64,000 bases of DNA, from assembly GCA_958295665.1 (NCBI GenBank), contig OY282560.1, positions 208,180,420-208,244,419 of the forward strand, given 5' to 3'. Each line of letters begins with the position of its first letter. Within the stretch, counting starts at the first letter, position 1. Below, piece by piece: positions 24,393 to 34,745 of the stretch. The position numbers and the translations under genes are program-made. This DNA is from Tipula vernalis. Lineage: Eukaryota; Arthropoda; Insecta; Diptera; Tipulidae. Below the pieces are notes generated by a model, which was not told the origin of the DNA, did no database searches, and saw only the letters and a program-made list of their open reading frames with translations.

Positions 24393-25071
24393 AATGGTAA
24401 TCTCCTGGGAGGTTGACGAAGTCGCATCTCTGTTCCCGTATCAATTCGGTGCTTTACCATTGAGGTCCTTCCGTTATTATCCGATGTACTACAGAATATG
24501 GACATGTATAGTTTGAGTAGTTGATGTGAAGCATTTTTTTGTGCCTCGGTAAGATCTTCGGTCCATTTCTGCATTAGTTGTTCTACCATTTCTTTCTGCC
24601 CTTGCATGTCGGCCTTTCCAATCGGACTTTTCTGTTCACATCCGATGACTCCGTTTTCGTCTTATCCGAGAGATTTAGAGTCCTAAGTGGTACTCTATAG
24701 TCGTTGTCTGGTTTAACTAGGGCTTTTCCGATTATGATTTCCTTGACTCCGTTCACCTCTTCGTTAGCTTCCCAATCCACAACCTGGGTGACCCAGAAAC
24801 TCCCTCTGCTAGATTGAAGTGGCAACTCGATGTTATCGTAGGTTAAAACTCCTCGTCCAACATCCACCACGAAACCATTTGCCCTCATGAAGTCCATTCC
24901 CATAATGACTTCATCCAGAATATCTGCAATCAGTACTTCGTGTTGGAAAAGAGTTCTTCCGATCTTTATTTTCACGATATTTTTGCCTTTTATTATTAAA
25001 CTATCTCCAGTTTCTGTTTGTAACTTCAATCCGTTAGCTGGTTGTATACCTCCATCGATCAGATCTTCCAT
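24393..25071 (-). pseudogene. gypsy protease and protease-RT linker remnant
   Basis: Minus-strand residues LFQHEVLIADILDEVIMGMD followed by FMRANGFVVDVGRGVL are the C-terminal part of a retropepsin-like fold (the ILG-type motif near the end of aspartyl proteases). The catalytic D-(S/T)-G-A box that should precede it is not present; the frame starts MEDLIDGGIQ, suggesting a deletion. A second frame (24607-24393) gives VKHRIDTGTEMRLRQPPRRL, the conserved lead-in to gypsy RT. The frames shift at about 24600. Confidence 0.8.
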
Positions 25072-25267
25072 CTATCCCTTTAAACTGACTCTTTCAAGTT
25101 GAACGACTCCTTCGGTCTTTGGCCCTCTTGTTTGGCCACGGTCTGTGCTCCACTTGGTCGTCGCTGAATAGAAGATGAGATGATGATCTTCCATCTTCTT
25201 TTCTTCTTATTTCCCAGCAGTACCGAGAGATGTGACCGGTTTTATCACATGCCCAACATCTGATTTT

Positions 25268-25317
25268 TTTTTTTTTTTATTAGGCTTGGCTCCTACATAA
25301 AAAAAGAGCCATATCGC
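25268..25317 (-). mobile_element. Fifty-base retroposed scrap with poly-A tail
   Basis: About 35 bases plus a poly-A run (poly-T on the plus strand) lie between two copies of CAACATCTGATTTT (25254-25267 and 25318-25331). The 14-bp duplication and the tail are the signature of LINE-type target-primed insertion, here with extreme 5' truncation. Confidence 0.8.
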
Positions 25318-25968
25318 CAACATCTGATTTTCCCCCTTCCATCTCGGTATCAACGGTTTGATGCTGACCGCTCTGTGTTTATGCTGGTGTCGATTTCCAT
25401 CGGCGTATTTTTACTGACGGTTTGGTGATGGCTCGTGCAGTTTTATTTGTCAACGCACAAGGGATGGTTTTGGCGAAGGTGGCTTTAGGTGACAACACCA
25501 CCGCCTTGCGTGTTTCTGCGCCTTCAGTATTTCAAGATAACTGTTGCGCTCTTGTTCCAGTATGGTTTGTAAAGCTTTCACTGCTTCACCTTTTACGACG
25601 TTCGTCGTTTCAATGATTTTGATTGGCCGCCGTTTCAAATTGAAATATGAAAATGCCAAAACATGTTGTTCTGCCGAAAGTTGGTGGCTTTAACTTGATT
25701 GAGTAAACGGTCAGAACTACTTGTGCTGTTGTTCCACTTACCTTGACATCAGTTAGCTCTTTCTCGAGGCGTTGAAACTCTATTTGAAATTCAGCTTGTA
25801 ATTTATGTTCCACATGTTTAATCTCCGTTTGCAATTTTTTTTTCAACATGTTGAACCTTCTCCACTTCGCCGTGTATGTTAGTTGATAATTCGAGAAGTT
25901 TATCGTCGATCCTCTTATGACCATCTGTGATTTTTTCTCTTTAATTTCCTCTCCTCTTTTCTCCATCT

Positions 25969-26391
25969 GTGGCCTTATTCTGGTGATTCCTGGGGAACGG
26001 GGAATATTTTTTTTTACAGCAGTTATTCCCAGATACATATTTCCAACTTTTTATTCCCCATTTCCCAAAAGTGGATTCTGTCAATTGGGGAATAAATTTA
26101 GTTATATTAAAATTATCTTTAAAATTATTAGGTAATTTAACCAATATTAATATTATTAATTATTAATATCAACTACATATAAACAAACATTTTCGTTAAA
26201 AATCTATTCCCCATCAATTCTTTTATAAAATCGGTGTTCAAAAACAAACGTCAAAACTGCTGTAATTGGGAATAATTTTTTCCCAATAAAAAATCTTTCC
26301 CGAACACCAGAATATACTTTGGGGAAAAGGGATTAATACTGCAATAAAATTTAAAATTTCTATTCTACGGGAATTACCAGAATAGGGCCAC
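25969..26391. mobile_element. MITE inside the gypsy gag region
   Basis: Ends are inverted: GTGGCCTTATTCTGGTGATT at 25969 and the complement of GTGGCCCTATTCTGGTAATT ending at 26391. About 423 bp, AT-rich, no coding capacity. The target duplication was not resolved. Confidence 0.7.
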
Positions 26392-26778
26392 TGGTGTTTT
26401 ATTCCTTGGTTTGACTGTTTAATTTTCTCCAATTGATGTTTCATTGTTTGGTTTGACTACTCTCCTTGCTGCGCCATCATCTGCTTCATAGCAGCCATTA
26501 ACTGCGACAAATCGAAACTTCCAGTAGGTAGTTGTGTTGTTTCGACCAATTTTTGTGTATTATCTTCTGTCTTCTCTACCGTTGCCGCATCCGTTACTTT
26601 TACGAAAAAATTCATGATGGTCAGCGTTTAACCCTTCTTTCTCCATGGCGTCACGAGGTCGCGCTTGTAAAGCTGCTTTACTACCATCAGTGGCCAAACC
26701 CAGTTTCTCACATTCCTTTTTTAATTCTGGAACTCTTAATTCGGAGAGAATCATTTTCATTGTTTTACTATTCACAAT

Positions 26779-26795
26779 CCCACCGCTGTCACCAA
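26779..26795 (-). promoter_or_regulatory. Primer-binding site of the old gypsy element
   Basis: On the minus strand, TGGTGACAGCGGTGGGA starts two bases after the LTR ends. Its complement ends ...GTCACCA and looks like the 3' end of a tRNA-Leu (T-arm plus acceptor). The tRNA identity is from memory. Confidence 0.55.
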
Positions 26796-26796
26796 T

Positions 26797-27222
26797 TGTT
26801 ACGTTTTTGCCTTGTCAATCAAGGTTCGAAACACTGGATTGTGAATAAAAACAAAACGAAGAAATTATTTATTTCACACAAAAATTATTACAACACAATT
26901 TATTAACGTTAATTCACAAAATTACTTTATTTTAATATTTGCACAAATTTACCGATCATTTTTTTTATTCCGCACTAAAACACTTTTTAAATCACTTTTA
27001 AATTCCTTCTAATCTTCACACCTCACCAAATACTAATAATTCTATTCGATTTCAGTCGCCTTTTTATTTACGGAAACCAAACTTCTAGAAATTTCATGAC
27101 TTTTCCAGTAAGAATAGTCTAGAAACATTTAGAACAGTTTTATCATAGAAAATTCCATTTTAGTACAGTAAAACAGCTATTAATTTAACTTATTCTATTA
27201 CAATCTAGGTGTCACCGTAACA
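26797..27222 (-). repeat. 5' LTR of the old gypsy element
   Basis: 426 bp; on the minus strand it starts TGTTACGGTGACACC and ends AACGTAACA, so the ends are inverted TGTTACG/CGTAACA. A TATA-like TAAATAAAAAGGCG lies at 27070-27057. Confidence 0.85.
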
Positions 27223-27231
27223 ATATATTAT

Positions 27232-27725
27232 TGTTACGTTTTTGCCTTGCCAATCAAGGTTCGTATCACTGGATTGTGAATAATACAAACTCAATTCAAT
27301 TTATCACCAACGAATTTATTTATTTCACAAAATTTATTACAACACAGTTTATCAATAAAAATTCACAAAATCACTTTATATAAATTATTCTTAAATTTTA
27401 CTGATCACTTTTACTTTATTTATCGCACTATAACACTTTTTTAGATCACTTTTTAATTCCTTTTAATCTTTATACTATCGCTTACCAAATAATACTAAAT
27501 CCTACAAGCTTACTCTATCGCGTTCCAAATACTAATAATCCAATTCGATCTTGTTCGCCTTTTTATATACACAAACCAAGCTTCTCGAAAGTTCACGACT
27601 TTTCCAGTTGGAATAGCGTAGAAACATTATGTAATAATTTTTATCATGGAAAATTCCATTTAGTAAAGTAAACATTGAGCTATTAGTTTTACTTATTCTA
27701 TTATACACTAGGTGTCACCGTCACA
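27232..27725 (-). repeat. Second LTR of the same family, in tandem
   Basis: 494 bp related to 26797-27222, nine bases further on. It keeps the TGTTACG...CGTCACA ends and the TATA box (minus strand GTATATAAAAAGGCG, 27570-27556). Confidence 0.85.
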
Positions 27726-28147
27726 TTATCAATTTAATTTATCTCCAACGAATTTATTTATTTCACAAGTTTATCAATAAAAATTCACAAAATCACTTTA
27801 TATAAATTATTGTCAAATTTTACTGATCACTTTTACTTTTTATTTTACACCACAACACTTTTTAAATTACTTTTTAATTCCTTTTAATCTTTACACTATC
27901 GCTTACCAAATATTACTAATAATCTTACAAGTTTACTCTATCGCGTACCAAATACTAATAATCCTATTCGATCTTGTTCGCCTTTTTATATACGCAAACC
28001 AAACTTCTCGAAAGTTCATGACTTTTCTAGTTAGAATAGTGTAGAAACATTTAGAACTATTTTATCATGGAAAATTCCATTTAGTACAGTAAAACATTGA
28101 GCTATTAGTGTAACTTATTCTATCACACGCTAGGTGTCACCGTCACA
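27726..28147 (-). repeat. Third LTR of the same family, truncated
   Basis: About 422 bp, closely related to 27232-27725 but lacking its left (minus-strand 3') end; it starts within the TCAATTTAATTTATC segment. TATA-like box at about 27981-27992 (minus strand). Confidence 0.8.
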
Positions 28148-28151
28148 ATAT

Positions 28152-28258
28152 TGTTACTGTGACACCTGGGTTGTAATAGAATAAGTTAAATTAATAGCTC
28201 AAAGTAAGTATAAAAAGGCGCGCGAGATCGAATTGGATCATTAGTATTTGGTAATGTA
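28152..28258 (+). repeat. Inverted fragment of the same LTR
   Basis: Plus-strand TGTTACTGTGACACC followed by TATAAAAAGGCG (28210-28221) and GATCGAATTGGATCATTAG is the first ~107 bp of the LTR in opposite orientation, four bases from the third copy. It is cut off after the start-site region. Confidence 0.8.
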
Positions 28259-29486
28259 ACTACAATATGAAATCAGTGTAAAGTTATACCACTAAAAAAG
28301 CTTCTAAAAAATACGTCATGATTATGGCTCTATACTCTAGAAGGTGTTGGTTGTATTAGTTTTTCGTAGCCTATTTCATATTTATAAATTGAGGTATTTT
28401 AGAATCTTACATGGAAAATTGTCAGTACTGCACCCAATAATGGGATGCCTGCTAGCCTAACGTTACACGGTTTCAGAAAAATATTAAATATTTGCTAAAA
28501 AAAAATTCAAGCTTTACTAATGGCTTATTTTAATATACCAGAGGCAAAATAATTAACCGTAAACTGAATGCCAATTTTACTATAAATAAATGCCTTCAGG
28601 GCTGAATCACTATATTTGCCAAAACTACTACTTAGAGTTTTCATCATTCCCTGTTGACTTTTAACACATTTCAATGAAACTTTTTTTTTTTTTGAGCTCG
28701 TCATCTACCATCATTTTCCCCAGTTCCATTCAAAATTTCCATAATTATTTATAAGGGGGTACGAAACATAAATGAAAGAGAGAACATTAAATTTATTAGA
28801 ATTTAATTATTTTACCGCCGTAATTCACCGCACCGCTTATTAAAATACGACCTTAAAGTGTTTCAGAACAGTATAGGATAGGATACTTGACAATTTTCGA
28901 ACTGAAACTAAATTATTTATTTGGCCTGATTTAAATATAAAATAATATTTGTTCACAATATATCCTTTTCCTAATAATTTAGATCCTCATCCGCTTGTCC
29001 CCTAAAATATACATAAATACAAATATAAGGCACTACCTTTATGTACAGTTATTTATAAATAAATCCGTAAACCGTTGCCCCTCGCCAATGTTATAGATTC
29101 GTATTATATTTGTTGACTACAATAATCCACCATAAATACGGCAATAAGGTGTTTATGCCATTCAAACAAAAAATCAATAATTCCATTACAAATAAATATG
29201 CTAAGCGGGAGAAAAAATTTAACCGAACCACCCTTTCCCGACTTGTTGTGAAATTTGAACGCTATAACCGATTCTATGTATTTTCATATAATACACAACA
29301 TATTTTATTTTTTTCATTACCCCAATAAACTGCCCCAAACATATATAACAAAACGATAACAACAGAGTATGAGGTGGAATGTAACTACTGGCTACAATAT
29401 ATTCCAATTATGGACAAACAAAACATATTTTAGTATGAACTTTTTAAAGCGATACCATTAGTTGATATAAATAGTTGGTTTGTGTA
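28259..29486 (+). other. Upstream region of the PPxY membrane-protein gene
   Basis: No coding pattern is recognised. ATATAAATAG at 29467-29473 is a possible TATA-like element only a few bases before the ATG, too close to serve alone, so an upstream 5' exon is possible. Confidence 0.3.
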
Positions 29487-30172
29487 ATGTTGGGCTTTTA
29501 TTACGCTCTAATTTTATTAGTTTGGATAATTTTGGTATTAATCCTAAAATGGCGTAAAAATCGGGCCAAATTGGAACAACAAATGTTGCAACAGCAGAAT
29601 GGTAAAAACAATAAAATATTATTTTCAATAATTACAATATTTGTGCGCAATTTATGTAATGACAAAAATTGAAATTTTTTGTAGCCCGCCCACAAATTCA
29701 TGTTATCCAAATTGGTTCATCGCTGTACGATGTCATTCCAATTTCACCGAATCATCAAGACTATCGTTGCGATTGTACTGAATATAATTTAAATATGGAT
29801 CGTGACCATCATCAACATCATCATACTAATGTTGGTTTTATACTAGATGATGATACGACAGCGGCTGGTGGTGGCATTTTTCCGGACCAACATAATTTAC
29901 CACAGCACAATAATATTACGGCAAATTATTTACAAAATGATCGTGCCATTGGAACAACACCGCCACCATCATATGATGATGTTATGCGTAATACTAATGA
30001 CCGCAATAATCGATCATCGGCAAATAATGATAATTTGGAACGAAACACAACAACGGGTGGTAGTGATGAAAACTTACCGAAATACGTAATTAATAGTTAT
30101 AATAGTGGTTCAGATATAAATAATCGTAATCGCTATAATATTTCGCATTCAGTCGATCACAATTCGATTTGA
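29487..30172 (+). CDS. Single-pass membrane protein with PPxY motif (unrecognised)
   Basis: Two exons: 29487-29601 (ATG 29487) and 29685-30172, intron GTAAAA...TTGTAG of 83 bp, joined in phase 1, giving 200 residues. The N terminus MLGFYYALILLVWIILVLIL is a transmembrane helix with almost no outside part, followed by KWRKNRAK, so the rest should be cytoplasmic. The tail is rich in Asn, His and Asp. It contains PPPSYDDVM at about residues 125-133, a PPxY ligand for WW domains of Nedd4-type ubiquitin ligases. The layout (short N terminus, one helix, PPxY tail) is that of small membrane adaptors for such ligases; Commissureless-like or WBP1-like roles are possible but not shown. The start could be extended by an upstream exon. 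Confidence 0.75.
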
Positions 30173-31029
30173 AGGATTTGGTGAAATCGTAATTTTTCAT
30201 GTACGATTAAAAAAAAAAAAAAATGATAACAAACGGCTGTTTCACGTAGAATATAAGTCAAATTTTAAATTAAATTTTAAATTTTGTGTAGTTCTTAGAT
30301 TTAGTGATACAATGTGGATATGTGGGTCTCTTTATATATGTATAATAATACTGTGAGTTAGACGAAGTGCGCTTAATAATTTTAAGGTAATATGTACGTA
30401 CATATTGTGACTGTGACTGATGAGTTTGTATGTGTATATTAGCAAAATATACGTAATTAATAGTTCAATGGACATTTTAACCTTGATTCGATGTTCCCCT
30501 AAACAGTAGTAAAGTACTAATTATACAATAATTTTTAAACCGGTTAAAACTAACTCCTGCGCGATTTTTCGAGAATAGAATAACTAAATTATTCAAACAA
30601 AAAAAATTGATTAAAAAAAGTTGATGTAGGGTGAAAATTCCCACCTGTAGTGTAATCGTAATCTATGTGTAGTGAATTTGTGTAGCTTAAAATTTAAAAT
30701 CTTATTTTTTTGTTTTTTTGATTTATATAAGTCATACGAAAATAGGTTTAGGCCACAAATATTGGAAAAAGAACATATTGTGGCAAATCAATTTGTACTC
30801 TTGTTGGCCTAAACGAAAGAACTAATAGTAATCAATTGCATATAGTTTATAAATAAAAATTCAAAGAAATGAAATTTAAACGCTCAAATATATTAAACCA
30901 AAAATTAGATCAAAACTTCTAGCATTTACCTTTAGGATATAAGAAGTGAGGGGCAAGATGTATAATGTGAGTTTATGTCATTCTCCTCTGTTTATGTATT
31001 AGTTAGATTAGATAGAATCGTTAATTTCT
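30173..31029 (+). other. Probable 3' UTR and spacer after the PPxY gene
   Basis: AT-rich with no coding frame. AATAAA-like signal within TAAATAAAAATTC near 30851. Nothing else recognised. Confidence 0.4.
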
Positions 31030-31615
31030 TTTTAAGTAGCGAATTGTAACTATGTCGCGTATATGCCATTGGATGGAGTAAAAGTAAATACTGATAAGAT
31101 TTAACGCTATTCTTTCAAATACTTCTCTTGGGATCGTATTTATTTTCAATGGTATTTTGGTGTGTCTGTATCTGGTTTTATTTGCAAGGTTTGTAGTTCT
31201 CTATAAATTTAACTTTTCACTTGGATTAAGAATCAACTGTGGGTTCCTTTTAAATATGGTCGAAGTATTATTGATGCTGTTGTGGATTTTTCTCACTCTG
31301 CTTTTGTGTTCAGTAAAAAGAATACGTTAGTAGTTTATTCTTGATAAAGCATTTGTATTTTTAAAAACTATATTATGCTCAATTGTAAAATCATATTCCG
31401 CTAATTTTAACCTCCATCGCAGAAAACGGGACGAAATGTTTTTAATTTCGACTATTAAGGGTTTATGACCTTCACATTTACGAATTTATGTTCATAAGAT
31501 ATGGGCGAAAATTCTGTGCTCTCCATACTACAGGAAGCGTTTCTTTATAAATCGTGTAGTAATTTCGTTCAGCTTGATTTAATGATTGGCTAGCAAAAGC
31601 TATTGGTAAATCGTC
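31030..31615 (-). pseudogene. Ty3/gypsy RNase H remnant, with possible integrase scrap
   Basis: Minus strand from 31615 reads DDLPIAFASQSLNQAERNYY then TIYKETLPVVW and NFRPYL, the core of a gypsy RNase H domain. Stops follow, and MEVKISGI near 31425 matches the degraded end of that domain. Further along (about 31140-31030) REVFERIALNLIS is weakly like the start of an integrase core. The element is not the same copy as the one at 24393-27222 as far as order shows. Confidence 0.65.
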
Positions 31616-32016
31616 ACTGTTAAATTTTCAGTAGAGAATTAAAGAAAATTCGGGCTTTAGGCAATGTTTTGCTGCCAGGCCCCTCAAATTAATAGGAAAA
31701 TCTGGGCCCTAGGCTTCTTTTCTAAAATGCGACCCACGTTTTTAGTTGTTGAAAATTGGTGCTAGTTTTAAGTATAAATGCCCAGATAATTCTATATGCC
31801 CAGAAAAAAATTATTTTCTTCTTTTTAGTGCATTAGAAAAACGTGGTATTTTAAAAAGTTTTTTTTTATATATATTATTTTACTCTTTTTAGTTGTACGA
31901 ATTTTGAATCTTGTTATCAATTGAAACAATTTTTTTTAAAATAAATTTCATCTCTTTATTCAAGTAAATTTATACAATTTATCATAAACATTTAACATTA
32001 ATTTCCAAACAGACAA
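31616..32016. other. No recognised feature
   Basis: AT-rich spacer between the gypsy scrap and the Helitron helicase. No coding pattern seen. Confidence 0.3.
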
Positions 32017-33622
32017 TCAATAACGAACACTTAAATTTAATAAAGAAGTTAAGGGTCTTATGGAGTTCGATATTGTCGCATTCTTTCCTGACAATTTGCT
32101 ACAGTCCAATTCCTCAATTTGCAGTCCATTTAAAGATCTCAATCTGCTTAATGCGACGTAAGCATTGGCCGTCTTGAAAAAGTGATCTTCCTAAGTAAAC
32201 GACTGAATGATCGACGGTACATCCCTGCATTTTGTGGACTGTACATGCCCAACACAAAATTATTGGTAATTGTCTACGCTCAATTGTTCCATAATTATAT
32301 TTAGCAGGAAATTGTATAGCTTTCGGCTCGATAAGTTGAATGTTCTCATTACCAAAATCTATTCTAACTGATGGAACGTCAGTATCGTACATTTGGTCTC
32401 TGCGGAAATGCGGCCAGATAATCTCTGTGATATTTCCAATGGCGCCGTTGACAAGACCCTTTTCAACATTGATGTTTGAGCGTAACATCACTCTGGCACC
32501 AACAAATATTTCCAGCTCTTTATTCAATCCTCCAGTTTTATTTACATCTGCTGGTACGATATTAACCATGTTGACATTATCAACATTTCTTGTTGCATCA
32601 ATAATTTGATGCTGTGCTCGAATTTTGAAAATACGCACTTGTTGAGCTCGATATTTCTCAAGTACAGCAAGATTATGGACATCTACTTGGGCTCTTAAAG
32701 GATAAATTCGAATGGCTTTATCCAATGCAAAATCTCCAGTTGCCTCTGTCATTTGTTTTGACATCAGAAGCTCAAAATGCTGACCATTTAATTTTTCAAC
32801 TCTAAGGGCATTCAAGAGATCAGCAAATGTGTTGTCTCAGCTCACATAAAGAAAACAATCGCCACAAATGAGTCGCTGGCAAGAATCGAGTTGGCTGATT
32901 GAAAATTTGTGCTCCTTTTACGGGAGGTAATTGCACCAAGTCACCGAAAACAATTATATTGATACCTTCAAACACTTCGTTATCTTTATTTTTCAATTGT
33001 TTCAGTCGTGAGTCAATCATGCAAAGCATTTCATAAGGAACCATGCTTATCTCATCAATGATAAGGTAATCGACATCCTTCCACTGTTGACGCATAATCC
33101 TCAGGTAATTTCCTGTCAATTGGGGCATATTTGGTGTACAAAAGTCATCTTTTTGAACAGGCATTTTCAATAAACTGTGAAGTGTTGAACCTCCTGGTAG
33201 CCTCGCTGCAACACCAGTTAAGGCAGCAACTTTGGCCACTGATTTTCCAAAAAAACAGTTTTTAACCAAATTCTTAAGAGCATTAAACGTAAATGTTTTG
33301 CCTACTCTTGCTCCACCAGTGACAAACCATCTCATTCGTTGTCTACCTTCCGTTCAACTGCTCTTGAATGGTTTGTCTTACTAGTTGTAAAAGTTCTTGT
33401 TGTTTTGCATTCATGTTATTGTAAATTGTTTGCAATTGTTCACCTGATATATTCTGTTCGGGAACTTCCTCTTCTAGATTTGGATCAACATATTCTTCAG
33501 GTTGTTCGAGAAAATTGAATGCATGAGCCTGATTGAATGCATTTTCTAGTTGTCTATCTCTTTCTCGGAAAGTTTCCATATATCTGCTTGTTTCTTTTAA
33601 TCTTTCCTCAATTTTCTGTTCT
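32017..33622 (-). pseudogene. Helitron helicase domain (PIF1-like), frameshifted
   Basis: Helitron proteins join a Rep nuclease to a PIF1-family 5'-3' helicase. Minus strand from 33622: a leader with Glu/Gln-rich helices (QQELLQLVRQTIQEQLNGR), then MRWFVTGGARVGKTFTFNAL (Walker A, Lys and Thr kept), LIIDEISMVP (Walker B) and VFGDLVQLPPVKGAQIF. A second frame continues LLNALRVEKLNGQHFELLM to RLPIILCWACTVHKMQGCTV-like sequence. A third gives ALSRLRSLNGLQIEELDC and a stop at 32019-32017. Frame breaks at about 33340, 32818 and 32155 make it inactive. The Rep nuclease is absent on this strand. Confidence 0.85.
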
Positions 33623-33648
33623 TATTAAATAAATTAAATCGACAAAGA

Positions 33649-33880
33649 ATGGCCGAAGAAGAACGTACTGTCTCAAAGCACAGAAAAATTGAGCAACAAA
33701 GACTACGACGACAAAATATTAGGTTAAACGGTAGTACGCAGCGAACCGATAATGTACTCGAGACCACGGATGACTTTGAAGAATCAGTCGTTACAGAATT
33801 TACATGTGGGGAAATGAATGTATATTGCACCTCCTGCAACGCGAAACATTTTTCACTAACACATTTCACTAACAGTTTTT
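33649..33880 (+). pseudogene. Helitron protein N-terminal fragment (opposite strand)
   Basis: Plus-strand MAEEERTVSKHRKIEQQRLR leads to CGEMNVYCTSCNAKHFSLTH, typical of the zinc-finger-like N terminus of Helitron proteins (GxM-x4-C-x2-C-x-A-x-H). It breaks off soon after. It lies head-to-head with the helicase fragment, 27 bases away. Confidence 0.65.
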
Positions 33881-34227
33881 ACACTAACACATACAAATTT
33901 TCTTAGATTTTTGTTTCGAATGTTTGAAAATATGAGATTGTCAGGTGAAACAACCAAGTGAACAAAATTTCAGCGAAATCGAAAGATGAGAAGTGCTTCA
34001 AATTTCGACCTCAAATTTTGACCCAAACAGACAGACAGATAGACAAGAAAGCAAGTTAAAAAAAACGTAGTAAAATAATAAAAAATTAATGTCCAAAAAT
34101 GTTAGAATCTTGTATTGTCATCGGAGTTTAACCTGCATGCAAAATTTCAGCTCAATTGGACTATTGCAAGTGGTTGAAAAATTGATTACAAAATTTGACG
34201 ATACAAATAGACACACAGAGTGAGCTA
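33881..34227. repeat. Dispersed repeat with AGACAGACAGA seeds
   Basis: Two successive units each end in a short tetramer run (ACAGACAGACAGATAGAC at 34026-34043 and ATAGACACACAGAG at 34207-34220), each preceded by a TTTCAGC-type phrase. No coding capacity. Same style as the satellite-bearing repeat near 48144. Confidence 0.4.
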
Positions 34228-34487
34228 ATGTCGAGTTTTTTTATTCGCTCCGGATAGTGCTATCGAGAGCCGTCATTTTTATACGCCTTAATTTAAATTT
34301 GACGCGCTATTTATTGGTAAACTAAACTTATTTAACATCACACCATCATTTTTTAATTCAATTGTTTAGCGAAAACTTGATATAAAAAATATTTGGCTCT
34401 ACCTATTTATACGGAGCGCTATCGGGAGCCATTTTGAATATGACGGCTCTCGATAGCAGCTATCCGGAGCGAATAAAAAAACGCGAC
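34228..34487. mobile_element. MITE with 40-bp inverted repeats
   Basis: Left end TTTTTTTATTCGCTCCGGAT followed by AG and GCTATCGAGAGCCGTCA is mirrored at 34440-34483. About 250 bp, no coding capacity. Target duplication not resolved. Confidence 0.75.
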
Positions 34488-34745
34488 AAATATAAGCGTG
34501 GTAAAAAGGATATATTCGAGCGAATTTATTATGTGCACAGCACAAAGCAAAATTCATTCAAATCAAATATGTGAACTTAATGCTAAATTAGATTTAAACT
34601 ATTTGGGATTTCACAAAGCTCCCCTTAAACATAGCGGATCAAAGCGTTAACCTATTAATCGACAATGTTTGACAATTTAAAAATTTAATCTTATCCATGT
34701 AGAAGGTAACTTTCTTCTATCGCCAAACATCCCACTATGAGATGA

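Larger units (their letters stand above)
25190..26760 (-). pseudogene. gypsy Gag with SAP-like N terminus and CCHC zinc knuckle
   Basis: The most likely start is the ATG at 26760. Residues LRVPELKKECEKLGLATDGS then KAALQARPRDAMEKEG (26739-26630) match the helix-turn-helix pattern of a SAP domain, found at the start of some arthropod gypsy Gag proteins. Coiled-coil-like, Lys/Glu-rich sequence follows (25880-25740). A zinc knuckle CWACDKTGHISRYC (25258-25217) fits C-x2-C-x4-H-x4-C. The frame is interrupted by a MITE, by a small poly-A insertion right at the zinc knuckle, and by frameshifts. Confidence 0.75.
24393..27222 (-). mobile_element. Old Ty3/gypsy retrotransposon, 5' part (minus strand)
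   Basis: Reading on the minus strand: 5' LTR 27222-26797, primer-binding site, Gag with a SAP-like start, CCHC zinc knuckle, protease remnant, then the linker into RT (RIDTG...RLRQPPRRLPF) broken at 24393. The protein resumes at 16938 beyond the inserted Gag-only element. A MITE (25969-26391) and a 50-bp retroposed scrap (25268-25317) also interrupt it. Frames are broken in several places; it is inactive. Confidence 0.85.

Noticed and set aside
32340..32609. 89-residue plus-strand frame
   Set aside because: Antisense shadow of the Helitron helicase.
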